A stretch of 64,000 bases of DNA from Moritella sp. 24 (GCF_018219155.1 NZ_CP056123.1:3605505-3669504); one strand, 5' to 3'; shown: positions 9,751 to 19,096, counted from the stretch's first letter. Made by a program: numbers and translations. The notes: generated by a model from the letters alone, not told the origin.

Positions 9751-9813
9751 TGTTAACTAATTATTATATTTATCATCTTCAAAGCCATAGAGCGGCTTTA
9801 AAATAGTTAACAA
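9751..9813. promoter_or_regulatory. Two ArcA-box-like elements upstream of the fumarase
   Basis: TGTTAACTAA at 9751-9760 and TAGTTAACAA at 9804-9813 each resemble the ArcA half-site (A/T)GTTAATTA(A/T), lying 28 and 81 bp upstream of the ATG. ArcA controls TCA genes in E. coli, and arcB is present in this window. AT-rich DNA throws up such matches by chance, so this is weak. Confidence 0.25.
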
Positions 9814-10007
9814 TAAGATATGTTGCCTATATCATACCTTTGCTGATCACTTCTCTCCACTAAAAACTGAACTAAACAGATACAAAGTAACAACAGAAGC
9901 ACAACTTTACAGCAACAGGTTTTATATTTAACCCTTATATCAATCAAGATTAATTCGGCTATTTGTGATAACCTCCGCGCATCAAAATTTAGGGATCTGC
10001 TGTACTA

Positions 10008-11411
10008 ATGAAATCACTTGTAATAAAACCAATCGCCTTTCCTAGCAATGGCATTCATTCCTTTTTTGCCCCGCTAAGTCATGCCCCTTGGTCAATTTTA
10101 CTTGAGTCAGGATCCGTTGATCACATTGATAGTCAATTCCATATCATCGTTGCAGACCCCATTGCGACTATCGTTACTGAAGACAATCAAACGACCGTTA
10201 ACCAAGCAAGTGGAAAAACTGTCACTAACACAGATTCATTTACGGTATTACAGAACCTAAATCAGACGTTAATTGGTGATATAGAGCAACATAAGCTTAA
10301 TGTCGAACTGCCGTTTATTGCTGGTGCACTGGGTTATTTTGGTTATGACCTCGGCCGTAATATCGAGAACATTGCCAGTATTGCGAATAATGACCTGCAC
10401 TTCCCCGATATGGCTGTAGGCTTATATGATTGGGCGATTGTCATTGATATTAAGCAACAGCAAGCATGGCAAGTACAATTTAGTGACAACGCCGAACAAG
10501 CTTGGCAAACACGTCACAAATGGCTAAAAGAATGTAGTGTTGGTGAAGAGTTACAAAATGCAGCAATGAGTCCATCATCAACGCATTTTGAATTACAAAA
10601 TAGCTGGCAGTCGAACATGTCAGAACAGCAGTACCACAGTAAATTTCATCAAATTCAAGCGTACTTATCCGCAGGTGATTGCTATCAAATCAATCTAGCA
10701 CAGCGCTTTAACAACCAATATAGAGGTGATGAGTGGCAAGCTTATTGCACTTTAAGTCAGCATAATAAAGCTCCTTTTTCTGTATTCATGCGCCTTGAAA
10801 ACCAAGCGGTATTGTCTATTTCTCCAGAGCGTTTTATTCAAGTTAAAGATGGCACGATTGAAACTAAGCCAATTAAAGGCACACGCCCACGTAGTCAAGA
10901 TCCAATCATTGACCGTGCTAATGCAAAAGCCTTACAGAATGCCGACAAAGACCGTGCTGAAAACTTAATGATTGTTGATTTACTGCGTAATGATATTGGT
11001 AAAGTGGCGGTACCGGGTTCGGTTAGCGTACCTAAATTATTTGATGTCGAAAGTTTTCCTGCAGTGCATCATCTCGTTAGTACCATTACCGGAAAATTGC
11101 CAGATGATAAAAAACCAAGCGAATTATTACGCGCCAGCTTCCCTGGAGGCTCAATTACGGGCGCACCAAAAATTCGTGCGATGCAAATTATTGAAGAGTT
11201 AGAACCACACCGCCGTTCACTCTATTGCGGTAGCATCGGCTATTTATCCGCGCACGGGCATATGGATACGAGTATTACCATCCGCACATTACTGTGTGAT
11301 AACGGGGAAATATACTGCTGGGCTGGCGGTGGTATTGTCGCTGACTCGGTAGCTGAAGAGGAATATCAAGAAACATTTGATAAATTAGCCAAAATATTAC
11401 CTATACTTTAA
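10008..11411 (+). CDS. pabB: Aminodeoxychorismate synthase component I
   Basis: Makes 4-amino-4-deoxychorismate from chorismate for folate synthesis, with ammonia supplied by PabA. At 467 residues it has an N-terminal domain followed by the chorismate-binding domain (about 205-465). The ETKPIKGTRPR segment has the PIKGT lysine characteristic of PabB, where anthranilate synthase TrpE has alanine. DRAENLMIVDLLRNDIGK, FPGGSITGAPKIRAM and YCGSIGY are the expected chorismate-enzyme motifs. It is followed after 82 bp by nudL, the same pairing as in E. coli, so probable cotranscription. Confidence 0.95.
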   Translation: MKSLVIKPIAFPSNGIHSFFAPLSHAPWSILLESGSVDHIDSQFHIIVADPIATIVTEDNQTTVNQASGKTVTNTDSFTVLQNLNQTLIGDIEQHKLNVELPFIAGALGYFGYDLGRNIENIASIANNDLHFPDMAVGLYDWAIVIDIKQQQAWQVQFSDNAEQAWQTRHKWLKECSVGEELQNAAMSPSSTHFELQNSWQSNMSEQQYHSKFHQIQAYLSAGDCYQINLAQRFNNQYRGDEWQAYCTLSQHNKAPFSVFMRLENQAVLSISPERFIQVKDGTIETKPIKGTRPRSQDPIIDRANAKALQNADKDRAENLMIVDLLRNDIGKVAVPGSVSVPKLFDVESFPAVHHLVSTITGKLPDDKKPSELLRASFPGGSITGAPKIRAMQIIEELEPHRRSLYCGSIGYLSAHGHMDTSITIRTLLCDNGEIYCWAGGGIVADSVAEEEYQETFDKLAKILPIL

Positions 11412-11493
11412 ATTAGTCATCCAGTACTTTAGTTATATAGTCATACATCCGTTGAAGCACGTAGTTTCAACATCATGAGTTGCAGGGACGCAT

Positions 11494-12063
11494 ATGGATA
11501 TTAATTCTTTAACTTCACGTTTTGTACTGTCACCCAGTACTGAGCCAATCAGTAAATTAACAAAAATATTTACACCTGCGGCCGTGCTATTTCCGATTGT
11601 TGAACGAGAACACCAACTGAACCTCATTCTCACTCGCCGAGCGTCACATCTGCGTCACCACAGTGGCCAAATAGCCTTGCCGGGCGGCAAAACAGAAAAA
11701 ACAGATAGCTCCTCGATTGCAACGGCATTACGTGAAACCCATGAAGAAATAGGTATTCCAGCCAACAAAATAACGGTGCTTGGCACATTACCCAGCAGAC
11801 CCACAATTAGTCGTTATTATGTCACACCTGTCGTTGCCTTAGTCGATGGTGATTATCAATCAAAAATAGATCCGAACGAAGTGGATGAAATTTTTGAAGT
11901 CCCCTTATCGTTTTTACTTGATGATGATAATCATATTATCGAAAAAAGTTTATTTAAGGGTAAGTACCGTGAAGTGACGTTTATGCCTTGGGGGAAATAT
12001 CCGATTTGGGGTACAACAGCGGCTATTATTAAAGATTTTTCTAAACATATTCGTTCGAATTAA
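11494..12063 (+). CDS. nudL: Nudix hydrolase NudL, putative CoA pyrophosphatase
   Basis: A 189-residue Nudix protein. The Nudix box runs from the PGGK glycine through REtHEEIGI (about residues 64-88). It is preceded by the family signature LILTRRASHLRHHSGQIALP, which marks the CoA-pyrophosphatase subfamily (NudL/YeaB, PCD1-like) that hydrolyses CoA to phosphopantetheine and adenosine 3',5'-bisphosphate. A clear AGGGA ribosome site lies upstream. Its position after pabB is conserved with E. coli. The substrate is inferred from the subfamily. Confidence 0.9.
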   Translation: MDINSLTSRFVLSPSTEPISKLTKIFTPAAVLFPIVEREHQLNLILTRRASHLRHHSGQIALPGGKTEKTDSSSIATALRETHEEIGIPANKITVLGTLPSRPTISRYYVTPVVALVDGDYQSKIDPNEVDEIFEVPLSFLLDDDNHIIEKSLFKGKYREVTFMPWGKYPIWGTTAAIIKDFSKHIRSN

Positions 12064-12080
12064 AAGTTAACCTTTCACAT

Positions 12081-12118
12081 AAAAAAATGCGCCTACACTA
12101 TTTTACTCGTTAGACGCA
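12081..12118 (-). terminator. Terminator of the MscS-type gene
   Basis: Read on the minus strand, TGCGTCTA pairs with TAGGCGCA (one G-U) around a 15-nt loop and is followed by seven T. It lies in the convergent gap between nudL and the channel gene. Confidence 0.65.
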
Positions 12119-12142
12119 CTGTTATTCTATGAATGCTATAAA

Positions 12143-13765
12143 CTACTCAGCCGCTTTATCAACCATGTGTAAATGCACATCTTGTTGTGGGAATGGAATA
12201 GACAAACCTTCTTTATCAAAACGAATTTTCACTTCCCGTGTGATATCCCAATACACATCCCAGTAATCTTCCGTTTTCACCCAAGGGCGAACAATGAAAT
12301 CAACCGATGATGTATTAAGCGTATGCAATTTGATAATCGTTTCTGGATTTTTTAATACTGCAGCATGCGAGTGCACAATATCAGCCAGTACTGTTTCAGC
12401 TAACGCTATATCATCGCTATAACCAATACCAAATACCATATCAACACGGCGTACACGTTCATGTGTAACGTTCTTAATAATATCGCCCCAAATCTTACTG
12501 TTCGGTACAATGATCACTTGGTTATCAAACGTTTTAATCGTGGTATTCACTAAGCTCATGTGTGCCACTTTACCGGATACACCACCAGCTTCAACAAAAT
12601 CACCTTCATCAAATGGGCGATAGATTAATAACATCATGCCAGAAGCAAAGTTAGATAAGGTATCTTGTAGTGCAAAACCGATGACTAAACCCGCAACACC
12701 AAAACCGGTTAATATCGGCGTTAAATCAACACCAATCTGTGATAATGCGATAAGTAAACCAATCGCAAACACGATATTACCCGACATCGATATAAAGAAA
12801 TCTTGTATCAATCGAGATAATTGTAGATTAGGAGAAGAAACGGCCTTTTTAACCATTCTACGTGTTAGCTTTTTAAACCAGCGGAACATCAAAATGATGA
12901 AAGCAAAAATAAGTACTTTGAATAATAATTCCGGCGCATTATCCGCCAGCCACTGACCCGTACCCTCGCCCCAAGTCGAGATAATAGATAAGATAAGATC
13001 AACATTTAATAACTCATCCGTTAACGTCCCTGTCGCTTCAAACAATTGCTGCTTATATTGCGTCGTATCTAATGCCATTTTATCCGCAAGGGCGACAAGA
13101 AATTTTAACGTAGTAATATCATTCGTTACTTTACGTTCTGCAAGAATATGTTCCAGCTGGATTGCAGTTTTCTCGCCTTCAGTCGCCTCTTTAAGCTGCT
13201 TACTTAATGCTGTTTCTTGCTGGTGATCAAACGTTAACGATGCCGACATAAACTCAAGACGGTGTTCAATATCGCTAATCAACGCTTTTTCTTTCAGTGG
13301 TACCGGCTGATCTAATAATTTCAACCACTGGTAGTTGACCCATTGGTCACTGAGTAAGCGCGTCGAAAAACGACGAGATTCATCAAGTGACTTCTGTGCT
13401 AATAATTTACCTTCATTGGTTTCTGTCTCTAATTTTTTTTCAATGATCGTAATCTTATTTAAAAGATAATTCGATGCATCAGAAATAAATTTAACTTGTT
13501 GATTCACTTGTTTCAACAAAACGTCATCAGAACCCTCAGTACGCTGATCAATTAAGCCTTGAATGACGTCTCGTAACGCATCGTTTTTATTAAGTAATTG
13601 TAATCGTACAACGTCTTTAGCAGAGCCTGTCATTGCTTGAGACTCGCTATACAGTACTGATATTTCTTTATCAAGCTGATTGAGTTTTTCTATTTGGGGT
13701 GATGATATTTGTGCCAGAGAAAGGTTAGACACTAATAACAAACACAATAAAACGATGACTCGCAT
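12143..13765 (-). CDS. MscS-family mechanosensitive channel with periplasmic extension
   Basis: A 540-residue channel that likely releases solutes on hypo-osmotic shock. The signal peptide MRVIVLLCLLLVSNLSLAQ is followed by a coiled, periplasmic domain of about 230 residues, then three membrane helices. The pore-lining helix and beta domain show the MscS signature GFGVAGLVIGFALQDTLSNF ... RPFDEGDFVE. The C-terminal cytoplasmic domain ends near FPQQDVHLH. The start at 13765 gives a proper signal peptide; the upstream ATG at 13813 would mask it. E. coli MscS has 286 residues, so this is one of the larger paralogues (size class near YnaI/YbdG). No specific orthologue name is claimed. Confidence 0.88.
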   Translation of the reverse strand: MRVIVLLCLLLVSNLSLAQISSPQIEKLNQLDKEISVLYSESQAMTGSAKDVVRLQLLNKNDALRDVIQGLIDQRTEGSDDVLLKQVNQQVKFISDASNYLLNKITIIEKKLETETNEGKLLAQKSLDESRRFSTRLLSDQWVNYQWLKLLDQPVPLKEKALISDIEHRLEFMSASLTFDHQQETALSKQLKEATEGEKTAIQLEHILAERKVTNDITTLKFLVALADKMALDTTQYKQQLFEATGTLTDELLNVDLILSIISTWGEGTGQWLADNAPELLFKVLIFAFIILMFRWFKKLTRRMVKKAVSSPNLQLSRLIQDFFISMSGNIVFAIGLLIALSQIGVDLTPILTGFGVAGLVIGFALQDTLSNFASGMMLLIYRPFDEGDFVEAGGVSGKVAHMSLVNTTIKTFDNQVIIVPNSKIWGDIIKNVTHERVRRVDMVFGIGYSDDIALAETVLADIVHSHAAVLKNPETIIKLHTLNTSSVDFIVRPWVKTEDYWDVYWDITREVKIRFDKEGLSIPFPQQDVHLHMVDKAAE

Positions 13766-13871
13766 AATTAATCCAACTCTATGATTAAAATATAGCAAAC
13801 GAGCAACTATCATTAGTTGCTCGTTATTAAGAGGTGTTAGGCCTCATGATTAAACGTGGTATAAAATAAAA

Positions 13872-14774
13872 TTATAGCCACGCTTGCGGTGTAGAAACTA
13901 CCTTCACGAGTGCTTTTTGTGCATCATTTTGGGGTTCAAGATCATCGTAATGCCAGCTCGCTAGTGGTGGCATTGACATCAAAATAGATTTGGTACGTCC
14001 TTTACTTTGCAAACCGAAAATAGTGCCACGGTCAACAATCAAATTAAACTCAGCATAACGCGTACGGCGGAACAGTTGGAACTCACGTTCTTGTTCTGTA
14101 TACGTTTGGTTTTTACGTTTAGCAATGATTGGGGCATATGCTTGGGTATAACCCTGAGCAACAGACTCAATAAAACGGAGACTCGTTTCCATATCCCATG
14201 CGTTCAAATCATCATAAATGATACCGCCAATACCACGGTACTCTTCACGGTGTGGCATGTAGAAATATTCGTCAGCATCTTGTTTAAACTGCTCGTATAA
14301 GTCATCACCAAATGGGGTTACAGCATCACGAGCAACGGTATGGAAATGACGGGCATCATCTTCATATAAATGAATTGGTGTTAAATCAAATCCACCACCA
14401 AGCCACCAATGTTGCTTGCCTTCATTATCAGTCACCATAAACATACGTACATTCGCATGACTCGTCGGTGCATGGGGATTGCGTGGATGAACAACAACGG
14501 ATACACCCATTGCTTGATACGCGAGTCCTGTAAACTGTGGTCGCTTTGCCGATGCCGCAGCCGGTAGTTTATCACCGCTCACCATCGAAAAGTTGACACC
14601 CGCACTTTCATACACCTCACCATTACGTAAGACACAACTTGTTCCTTTGCCAAGATGGCTAGTCCAATTATCAGCAATAAATTCACCGTTGGTTTCTTCA
14701 GCTTGAAACGCTGAAATAATTGATTGTTGGATATTACGGAAAAATGATTCTAATTCATTGATACTGACAGTCAT
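13872..14774 (-). CDS. hemF: Oxygen-dependent coproporphyrinogen III oxidase
   Basis: Decarboxylates coproporphyrinogen III to protoporphyrinogen IX in aerobic heme synthesis. The ATG at 14774 with AAGG upstream gives 300 residues (E. coli 299); the in-frame GTG at 14792 is less likely. Conserved segments include GGVNFS-like SAGVNFSMVSG, the HVRMFM-type NVRMFMV, WWLGGGFDLTP, the histidine-rich DARHFHTVARDA, the family signature EYRGIGGIIYDDL, and RRTRYAEFNLIVDRGT near the C-terminus. It is followed downstream by the MscS-type gene and preceded by the glpR-parA pair on the same strand. Confidence 0.96.
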   Translation of the reverse strand: MTVSINELESFFRNIQQSIISAFQAEETNGEFIADNWTSHLGKGTSCVLRNGEVYESAGVNFSMVSGDKLPAAASAKRPQFTGLAYQAMGVSVVVHPRNPHAPTSHANVRMFMVTDNEGKQHWWLGGGFDLTPIHLYEDDARHFHTVARDAVTPFGDDLYEQFKQDADEYFYMPHREEYRGIGGIIYDDLNAWDMETSLRFIESVAQGYTQAYAPIIAKRKNQTYTEQEREFQLFRRTRYAEFNLIVDRGTIFGLQSKGRTKSILMSMPPLASWHYDDLEPQNDAQKALVKVVSTPQAWL

Positions 14775-14869
14775 AACTACCTTACTTACCACTTTAGCAA
14801 CACAAATTTAAATATATGTAGCCTAAAAAGATTATTAATAAAAAAATACACTCACAAAATGAGTATGAA

Positions 14870-14923
14870 AAAAGAGACTAAACCGCTTTAGCGTAGATGC
14901 CTATAGGTCTAACAAAAGCGGTT
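14870..14923 (-). terminator. Terminator after the ParA-like gene
   Basis: AACCGCTTT (14881-14889) pairs with AAAGCGGTT (14915-14923). The 25-nt interior itself contains the palindrome CCTATAGG. On the minus strand a T-rich stretch follows after about 6 nt. A long hairpin with a somewhat displaced T tract. Confidence 0.55.
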
Positions 14924-14930
14924 AAATATA

Positions 14931-15695
14931 TTATGCAGAGATCTCAGCGTAGAGCTCACAAAATTGCTGAGTTACTTTATGCTTGGGCGCACAACTGATC
15001 AAAGGCTGGGAAAGATTGTGTGATTCTTTTACTTTAACAGAGCTGTGAATCAAGGTGTTTAAAATAGGTAAATCTTCCGCTCTTAATTCTGCGACCAATT
15101 TTTTAGGAAGACTGGCCTGTCCCTGATATTGATTAACGACAATGCCTTCTACACGTAATTTATCATTGTGATCTTGACGTGTTTCTTCAATGTTCGCCAA
15201 TAAGCTATATAAGCCACGACGTGAGAAATCATCACAATCAAATGGAATCAAGCAGGTATCCGCTGCAATTAACGCTGATAAGCTATAAAAATTAAAGGCC
15301 GGTGGTGTATCAATATAAATTTCATCGTAATCACGCTTCAGTTTTACCATCGCGTCACGTAATTTATAGATCTTATGGCGTTGTTCTAATTTAACAATCA
15401 GCTCACCCAGTAGTTCTGATGCAGGCATAATGGCCAGATTAGGAAAGGCTGTAGGGGTAATAAAGTCATGATAAGGTCGCCCTTTCATAATAATATTTAA
15501 TGTTTGCTCAAAAAACTCAGCAACACTAAAATTAACCTTATAATCATTACCCAATAAATAGGCACTGGTATTACATTGACTATCTAAATCAATAATCAGT
15601 GTACGCTTGCCTTCTGATGCAGCAATTGCAGCCAAATTACTACAGATCGTAGATTTACCTACGCCACCTTTTTGATTAAACACAACACGGATCAC
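14931..15695 (-). CDS. Orphan ParA/Soj-family P-loop ATPase
   Basis: A 254-residue deviant-Walker ATPase. Walker A is FNQKGGVGKSTICSN at the N-terminus. The A' motif is LIIDLDSQCNTS, and IYIDTPPAFNF is the switch region. Such proteins position plasmids, chromosomes, flagella or protein clusters. There is no parB or parS beside it, so it is not an obvious partition cassette. It uses GTG as start, with AGGAG at ideal spacing. It lies 33 bp downstream of glpR on the same strand, so cotranscription is likely. Cargo and role are unknown; a polar or cell-division positioning role would be speculation. Confidence 0.85.
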   Translation of the reverse strand: MIRVVFNQKGGVGKSTICSNLAAIAASEGKRTLIIDLDSQCNTSAYLLGNDYKVNFSVAEFFEQTLNIIMKGRPYHDFITPTAFPNLAIMPASELLGELIVKLEQRHKIYKLRDAMVKLKRDYDEIYIDTPPAFNFYSLSALIAADTCLIPFDCDDFSRRGLYSLLANIEETRQDHNDKLRVEGIVVNQYQGQASLPKKLVAELRAEDLPILNTLIHSSVKVKESHNLSQPLISCAPKHKVTQQFCELYAEISA

Positions 15696-15728
15696 GAGAC
15701 ACTCCTTTCCCTATAATTATTTAACGAT

Positions 15729-16508
15729 TTAACTCTCTAACGCAGATTGACAGACTATCGATTCTACTTGATGCAATTGTAATAATTTAGTCAATTCTTC
15801 AGGTGGCTCAATATCTGTAAATAATTTATGAACCTGATTCACATTACCAATGTTAACCATAGCATTACGGCCAAATTTAGTGTGATCAACAGGTAAAAAT
15901 ACTTCTTGTGAACACTCGATAATCGCTTGTGTTACACGTACTTCTTGATAATCGAAGTCCAATAGAGAGCCATCCATATCTAAACCACTGATGGTCACAA
16001 TACCGAAGTCCATTCTAAATTGTTTAATGAAGTCGACCGTTGCTTCGCCAACAACGCCAGCATCTTTATTACGTACTTCACCACCCGCAACAATGACGCG
16101 AAAATCAGGTTTCTGCATCAAAATCGTCGCCACATTAAGATTGTTGGTAACGATACGTAAACCAGTATGATTTAATAATGCGTGAGCCAATGCTTCAGAT
16201 GTAGTGCCTATATCAATAAATAGCGATGAACCATCTGGAATAAGTTCTGCCATCGCTTGTGCGATCTTCATTTTTTCTTTCGCCGTTTTTTGCTTACGAT
16301 TAACGTAAGAATCATTAACGACGCTGCTTTCTAACAATGATGCACCACCATGATGACGGCGAACCAAGTTTTTCTCAGCTAGTTCATTTAAATCTCGACG
16401 GATTGTCTGTGGGCTTACTGAAAAGTGTTCTACCAATACTTCAGTACTAACAAACCCCTCTTCCTTAACCAACGAAATTATTTTTTGATGACGTGTATTT
16501 TGTCTCAC
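15729..16508 (-). CDS. glpR: Glycerol-3-phosphate regulon repressor (DeoR family)
   Basis: A 259-residue DeoR-family repressor. The N-terminal helix-turn-helix VEHFSVSPQTIRRDLNELAE is identical over this stretch to E. coli GlpR. The C-terminal DeoR sensor domain contains SSLFIDIGTTSEALAHALL, RIVTNNLNVA and the GlpR-specific HTKFGRNAMVN. It probably represses glycerol catabolism until glycerol-3-phosphate binds. GTG start, preceded by GGGAG. No glp structural genes are in the window, so it acts in trans. The co-directional ParA-like gene just downstream is unusual. Confidence 0.93.
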   Translation of the reverse strand: MRQNTRHQKIISLVKEEGFVSTEVLVEHFSVSPQTIRRDLNELAEKNLVRRHHGGASLLESSVVNDSYVNRKQKTAKEKMKIAQAMAELIPDGSSLFIDIGTTSEALAHALLNHTGLRIVTNNLNVATILMQKPDFRVIVAGGEVRNKDAGVVGEATVDFIKQFRMDFGIVTISGLDMDGSLLDFDYQEVRVTQAIIECSQEVFLPVDHTKFGRNAMVNIGNVNQVHKLFTDIEPPEELTKLLQLHQVESIVCQSALES

Positions 16509-16759
16509 ATCGTTCTCCCTGTTACCCCTAATGTCATTATTGAAAGGGAGTTTTAATTTACTCTTTAGTTTATATCATATTTACACGCGTAAGCTTAAAA
16601 AATAGTACCAATAAACAAAGTTTAACGTTGTTTTGCGATATACTCATGGCTGTTCGCTCATATTTTCAAGTTGCAATCATCAAGTTCAATACAATTAACA
16701 GCGACTATATTCAAGTAACTACTATTATTCAAATAACGAAAAATCAATGAGACAATAAA

Positions 16760-17035
16760 ATGGCTTCAGATCCCGATAAACTACTTAAACAACACCCCGG
16801 ATTAACCCATTCAGAACTCCAAAAAGTTACCTCCCACGTCCAACGAGAAAAAGATGACTGGTTCCTCAACACCGTCATGATCCAAGGGCATACAGTGCCG
16901 TTCAAATTTAAACGCAAAAAAGCCTATAAATCATTAACAGGGGCAAGCGTAAATTTAACGTATTATCCTGAAATAGAAACCGTGGCAGGGTTTAAAATAG
17001 AAATAATGCATGTGGTCAGAATTAAAAAATCATAA
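16760..17035 (+). CDS. Small conserved protein of unknown function
   Basis: A 91-residue basic, soluble protein with no signal peptide or membrane segment. It begins with a short helix (DKLLKQHPGLTHSELQKVTSHV) and continues as a beta-rich region with VNLTYYP and a terminal VVRIKKS. I believe similar proteins are widespread in marine gammaproteobacteria, but I cannot name a family or function. The ribosome site is weak (GAGACA). It stands alone, bounded by a hairpin downstream. Confidence 0.75.
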   Translation: MASDPDKLLKQHPGLTHSELQKVTSHVQREKDDWFLNTVMIQGHTVPFKFKRKKAYKSLTGASVNLTYYPEIETVAGFKIEIMHVVRIKKS

Positions 17036-17043
17036 TGTATTTT

Positions 17044-17070
17044 ATACCAATGTGGCATGGTATGTTTTTA
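17044..17070 (+). terminator. Probable terminator after the 91-residue gene
   Basis: ATACCA (17044-17049) pairs with TGGTAT (17058-17063), extendable by a bulged TG/CA, and is followed by a T run. A short stem, so moderate confidence. It is also one of the TACCAAT palindromes described under findings. Confidence 0.5.
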
Positions 17071-17160
17071 TATTGTGATTAGGCTTGTTGCAAGCATTTC
17101 AGCGAGTTACACTAGAGTAAATATTACTAAACTTAACGTATGATTCGAGGGAACGACCAG

Positions 17161-18135
17161 ATGAGTAAATCTAAAATCATAGCGGGTATTGCTGCTGTCG
17201 GTGCTATCTTGTATGCCACTTCAATTTATTGGAGTGTTGAACCAGACAACTTTAGCCCAACACAAGCGACAGAAACGCTAGTCAAGAATAATGCCGATAT
17301 CGCAGTTGGTTCATATACGACAGCAACATTGATTAAAACGATTCAAACGCTAGACGAAAAAAATGGCGGTTACCTAAGTAACTCTGTATTACCACCAGCA
17401 ATCTTTATGGATAATATGCCGTCTTGGGAATATGGTCTGTTAGAACAGTCTCGCGATCTAATGTTGGTATTACGTCGTGATTTAAGCCGTTCACAAACGC
17501 AATCAACTGAAAATAAAGACTTACAAAAAGCACACGGTTCATTAAATGTTGAGCACACGCGTTTATTCCCAACAAACGCAGATTCAGAATATAAAAAGAC
17601 AGTTGAAGAATTACAACTATATCTTGCTAAATTAGGTGATTCACAATCTGACGCACAATTCTATGCGCGTGCAGATAACCTTGCAGAATGGTTCAAACAA
17701 GTTGAAAAACGTCTTGGTTCATTATCACAACGCTTAAGTGCATCTGTTGGCCAATACCGAATCAATACCGACTTATCTGGTGATGCAGGTGCTGAACAAT
17801 CAACATTTACACCATCTGGTGCAACAGTTAAAACGGCATGGGTAGACATCGATAATGTATTCTGGGAAGCACGTGGTTCTTCTTGGGCACTATATCACTA
17901 CCTAAAAGCGGCACGTATTGACTTTAAAAGCGTGTTAGAAAAGAAAAACGCACTGGCAAGTGTTGACCAAATCATACTTGAATTAGAAGCATCACTACAA
18001 CCTGTAAGCAGCCCAATCATTTTAAACGGCGCTGGTTTTGGTGTTTTTGCTAACCATTCATTAGTAATGGCAAACTACTTGTCTCGTGCAAATGCGGCTG
18101 TTATTGACCTACGTAGATTACTAGAACAAGGTTAA
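17161..18135 (+). CDS. DUF2333 family protein
   Basis: A 324-residue protein with one N-terminal membrane anchor (IIAGIAAVGAILYATSIYW, residues about 5-23) and a long periplasmic region that looks mostly helical. The features DNMPSWEYGLLEQSRDLMLVLRRDLSRSQ, VDIDNVFWEARGSSWALYHYLKA and LNGAGFGVFANHSLVMANYLSRA match the gammaproteobacterial DUF2333 family as I remember it. The ATG at 17161, with GAGGGAA upstream, is preferred to the upstream ATG at 17140. Function unknown. A strong terminator follows. Confidence 0.85.
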   Translation: MSKSKIIAGIAAVGAILYATSIYWSVEPDNFSPTQATETLVKNNADIAVGSYTTATLIKTIQTLDEKNGGYLSNSVLPPAIFMDNMPSWEYGLLEQSRDLMLVLRRDLSRSQTQSTENKDLQKAHGSLNVEHTRLFPTNADSEYKKTVEELQLYLAKLGDSQSDAQFYARADNLAEWFKQVEKRLGSLSQRLSASVGQYRINTDLSGDAGAEQSTFTPSGATVKTAWVDIDNVFWEARGSSWALYHYLKAARIDFKSVLEKKNALASVDQIILELEASLQPVSSPIILNGAGFGVFANHSLVMANYLSRANAAVIDLRRLLEQG

Positions 18136-18159
18136 TCTTTGTTGATATAAATAACGCTT

Positions 18160-18200
18160 AAGCCCGTCACTCCATTTTAAAAGAGTGACGGGCTTTTTTG
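18160..18200 (+). terminator. Rho-independent terminator after the DUF2333 gene
   Basis: A 13-bp GC-containing stem, AAGCCCGTCACTC / GAGTGACGGGCTT, with a 10-nt loop and a T6 tail. Confidence 0.92.
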
Positions 18201-18271
18201 TGCCTGAAATTCATGACAAACTGCATACCTAACAAAAATATACATTAAGCACAGCTAAGGATGCTCGCACA

Positions 18272-19096
18272 ATGCAAACAGTACTCATCACGGGCGCTTC
18301 AACAGGGATTGGCTATCACGGGGCTGTCACACTTAAAGCTACGGGTTATCGTGTCTTTGCTACCGCAAGAAAGCCAGAAGACGTAACCGCGTTAATCGCA
18401 CAAGGTTTTGAAAGTGTACAACTGGACTTAAGCTCTACAACCTCAATTACCACTGCAGTTGCACATATCGCTAAACTCACCGAGGGTAAGATTGATGTAC
18501 TGTTTAATAATGGTGCTTATGGTCAACCCGGTGCAGTCGAGGACTTACCCACTGATGAGTTACGTAAACAATTTGAAGCGAATGTATTTGGTTGGCACGA
18601 ACTCACCACACAAATTATTCCGTTAATGCGCGCCAATGGCCGTGGCCGTATAATACAAAACAGTTCTGTTTTAGGCCTAGTCGCAATGAAATATCGCGGG
18701 GCGTACAACGCCAGCAAGTTCGCAATCGAGGGCTTAACGGATACGTTACGTCTAGAGCTGCGAAATTCCCCTATCAAAGTTTCTTTAATTGAACCAGGGC
18801 CAATAGTCAGCCAGTTCAGAGCCAATGCATTAAGCGCTTTTCAAGAACACATCGATATCGAAAACAGCGTACACACCAAGGACTACCAACAGCAAATCAG
18901 CCGCTTGGGTAAAAAGGATGTCAGTAATCAATTTACTTTAGGCCCAGAAGCAGTAACCAAGGCTCTGATTCATGCCATTGAAAGCAACAAACCTAAAGTA
19001 CGTTATTACGTGACCTTTCCAACTTATTTATTTGCCTTGTTGAAGCGTATTTTACCATTTCGGGTATTGGATGGAATATTAGCTAAATCAGGGTGA
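18272..19096 (+). CDS. Short-chain dehydrogenase/reductase
   Basis: A 274-residue classical SDR with a Rossmann fold. The cofactor motif is TGASTGIGYHG at residues about 7-17. The acidic residue ending beta-3 is LDLSS, with FNNGAYG in place of the usual NNAG. The catalytic Ser lies in NSSVLG and the pair YNASK holds the Tyr and Lys. R at position 30 of the FATARKPED segment suggests NADP(H). Substrate unknown. A gene for an SMP-30-like lactonase follows after 60 bp on the same strand, so the two may act in one sugar or aldehyde oxidation route, but that is inference. Confidence 0.9.
   Translation: MQTVLITGASTGIGYHGAVTLKATGYRVFATARKPEDVTALIAQGFESVQLDLSSTTSITTAVAHIAKLTEGKIDVLFNNGAYGQPGAVEDLPTDELRKQFEANVFGWHELTTQIIPLMRANGRGRIIQNSSVLGLVAMKYRGAYNASKFAIEGLTDTLRLELRNSPIKVSLIEPGPIVSQFRANALSAFQEHIDIENSVHTKDYQQQISRLGKKDVSNQFTLGPEAVTKALIHAIESNKPKVRYYVTFPTYLFALLKRILPFRVLDGILAKSG

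Noticed and set aside
14931-15695. Plasmid or chromosome partition cassette
   Set aside because: ParA-like ATPase is clear, but there is no ParB gene or parS-like repeat next to it, and the surroundings are core chromosome.
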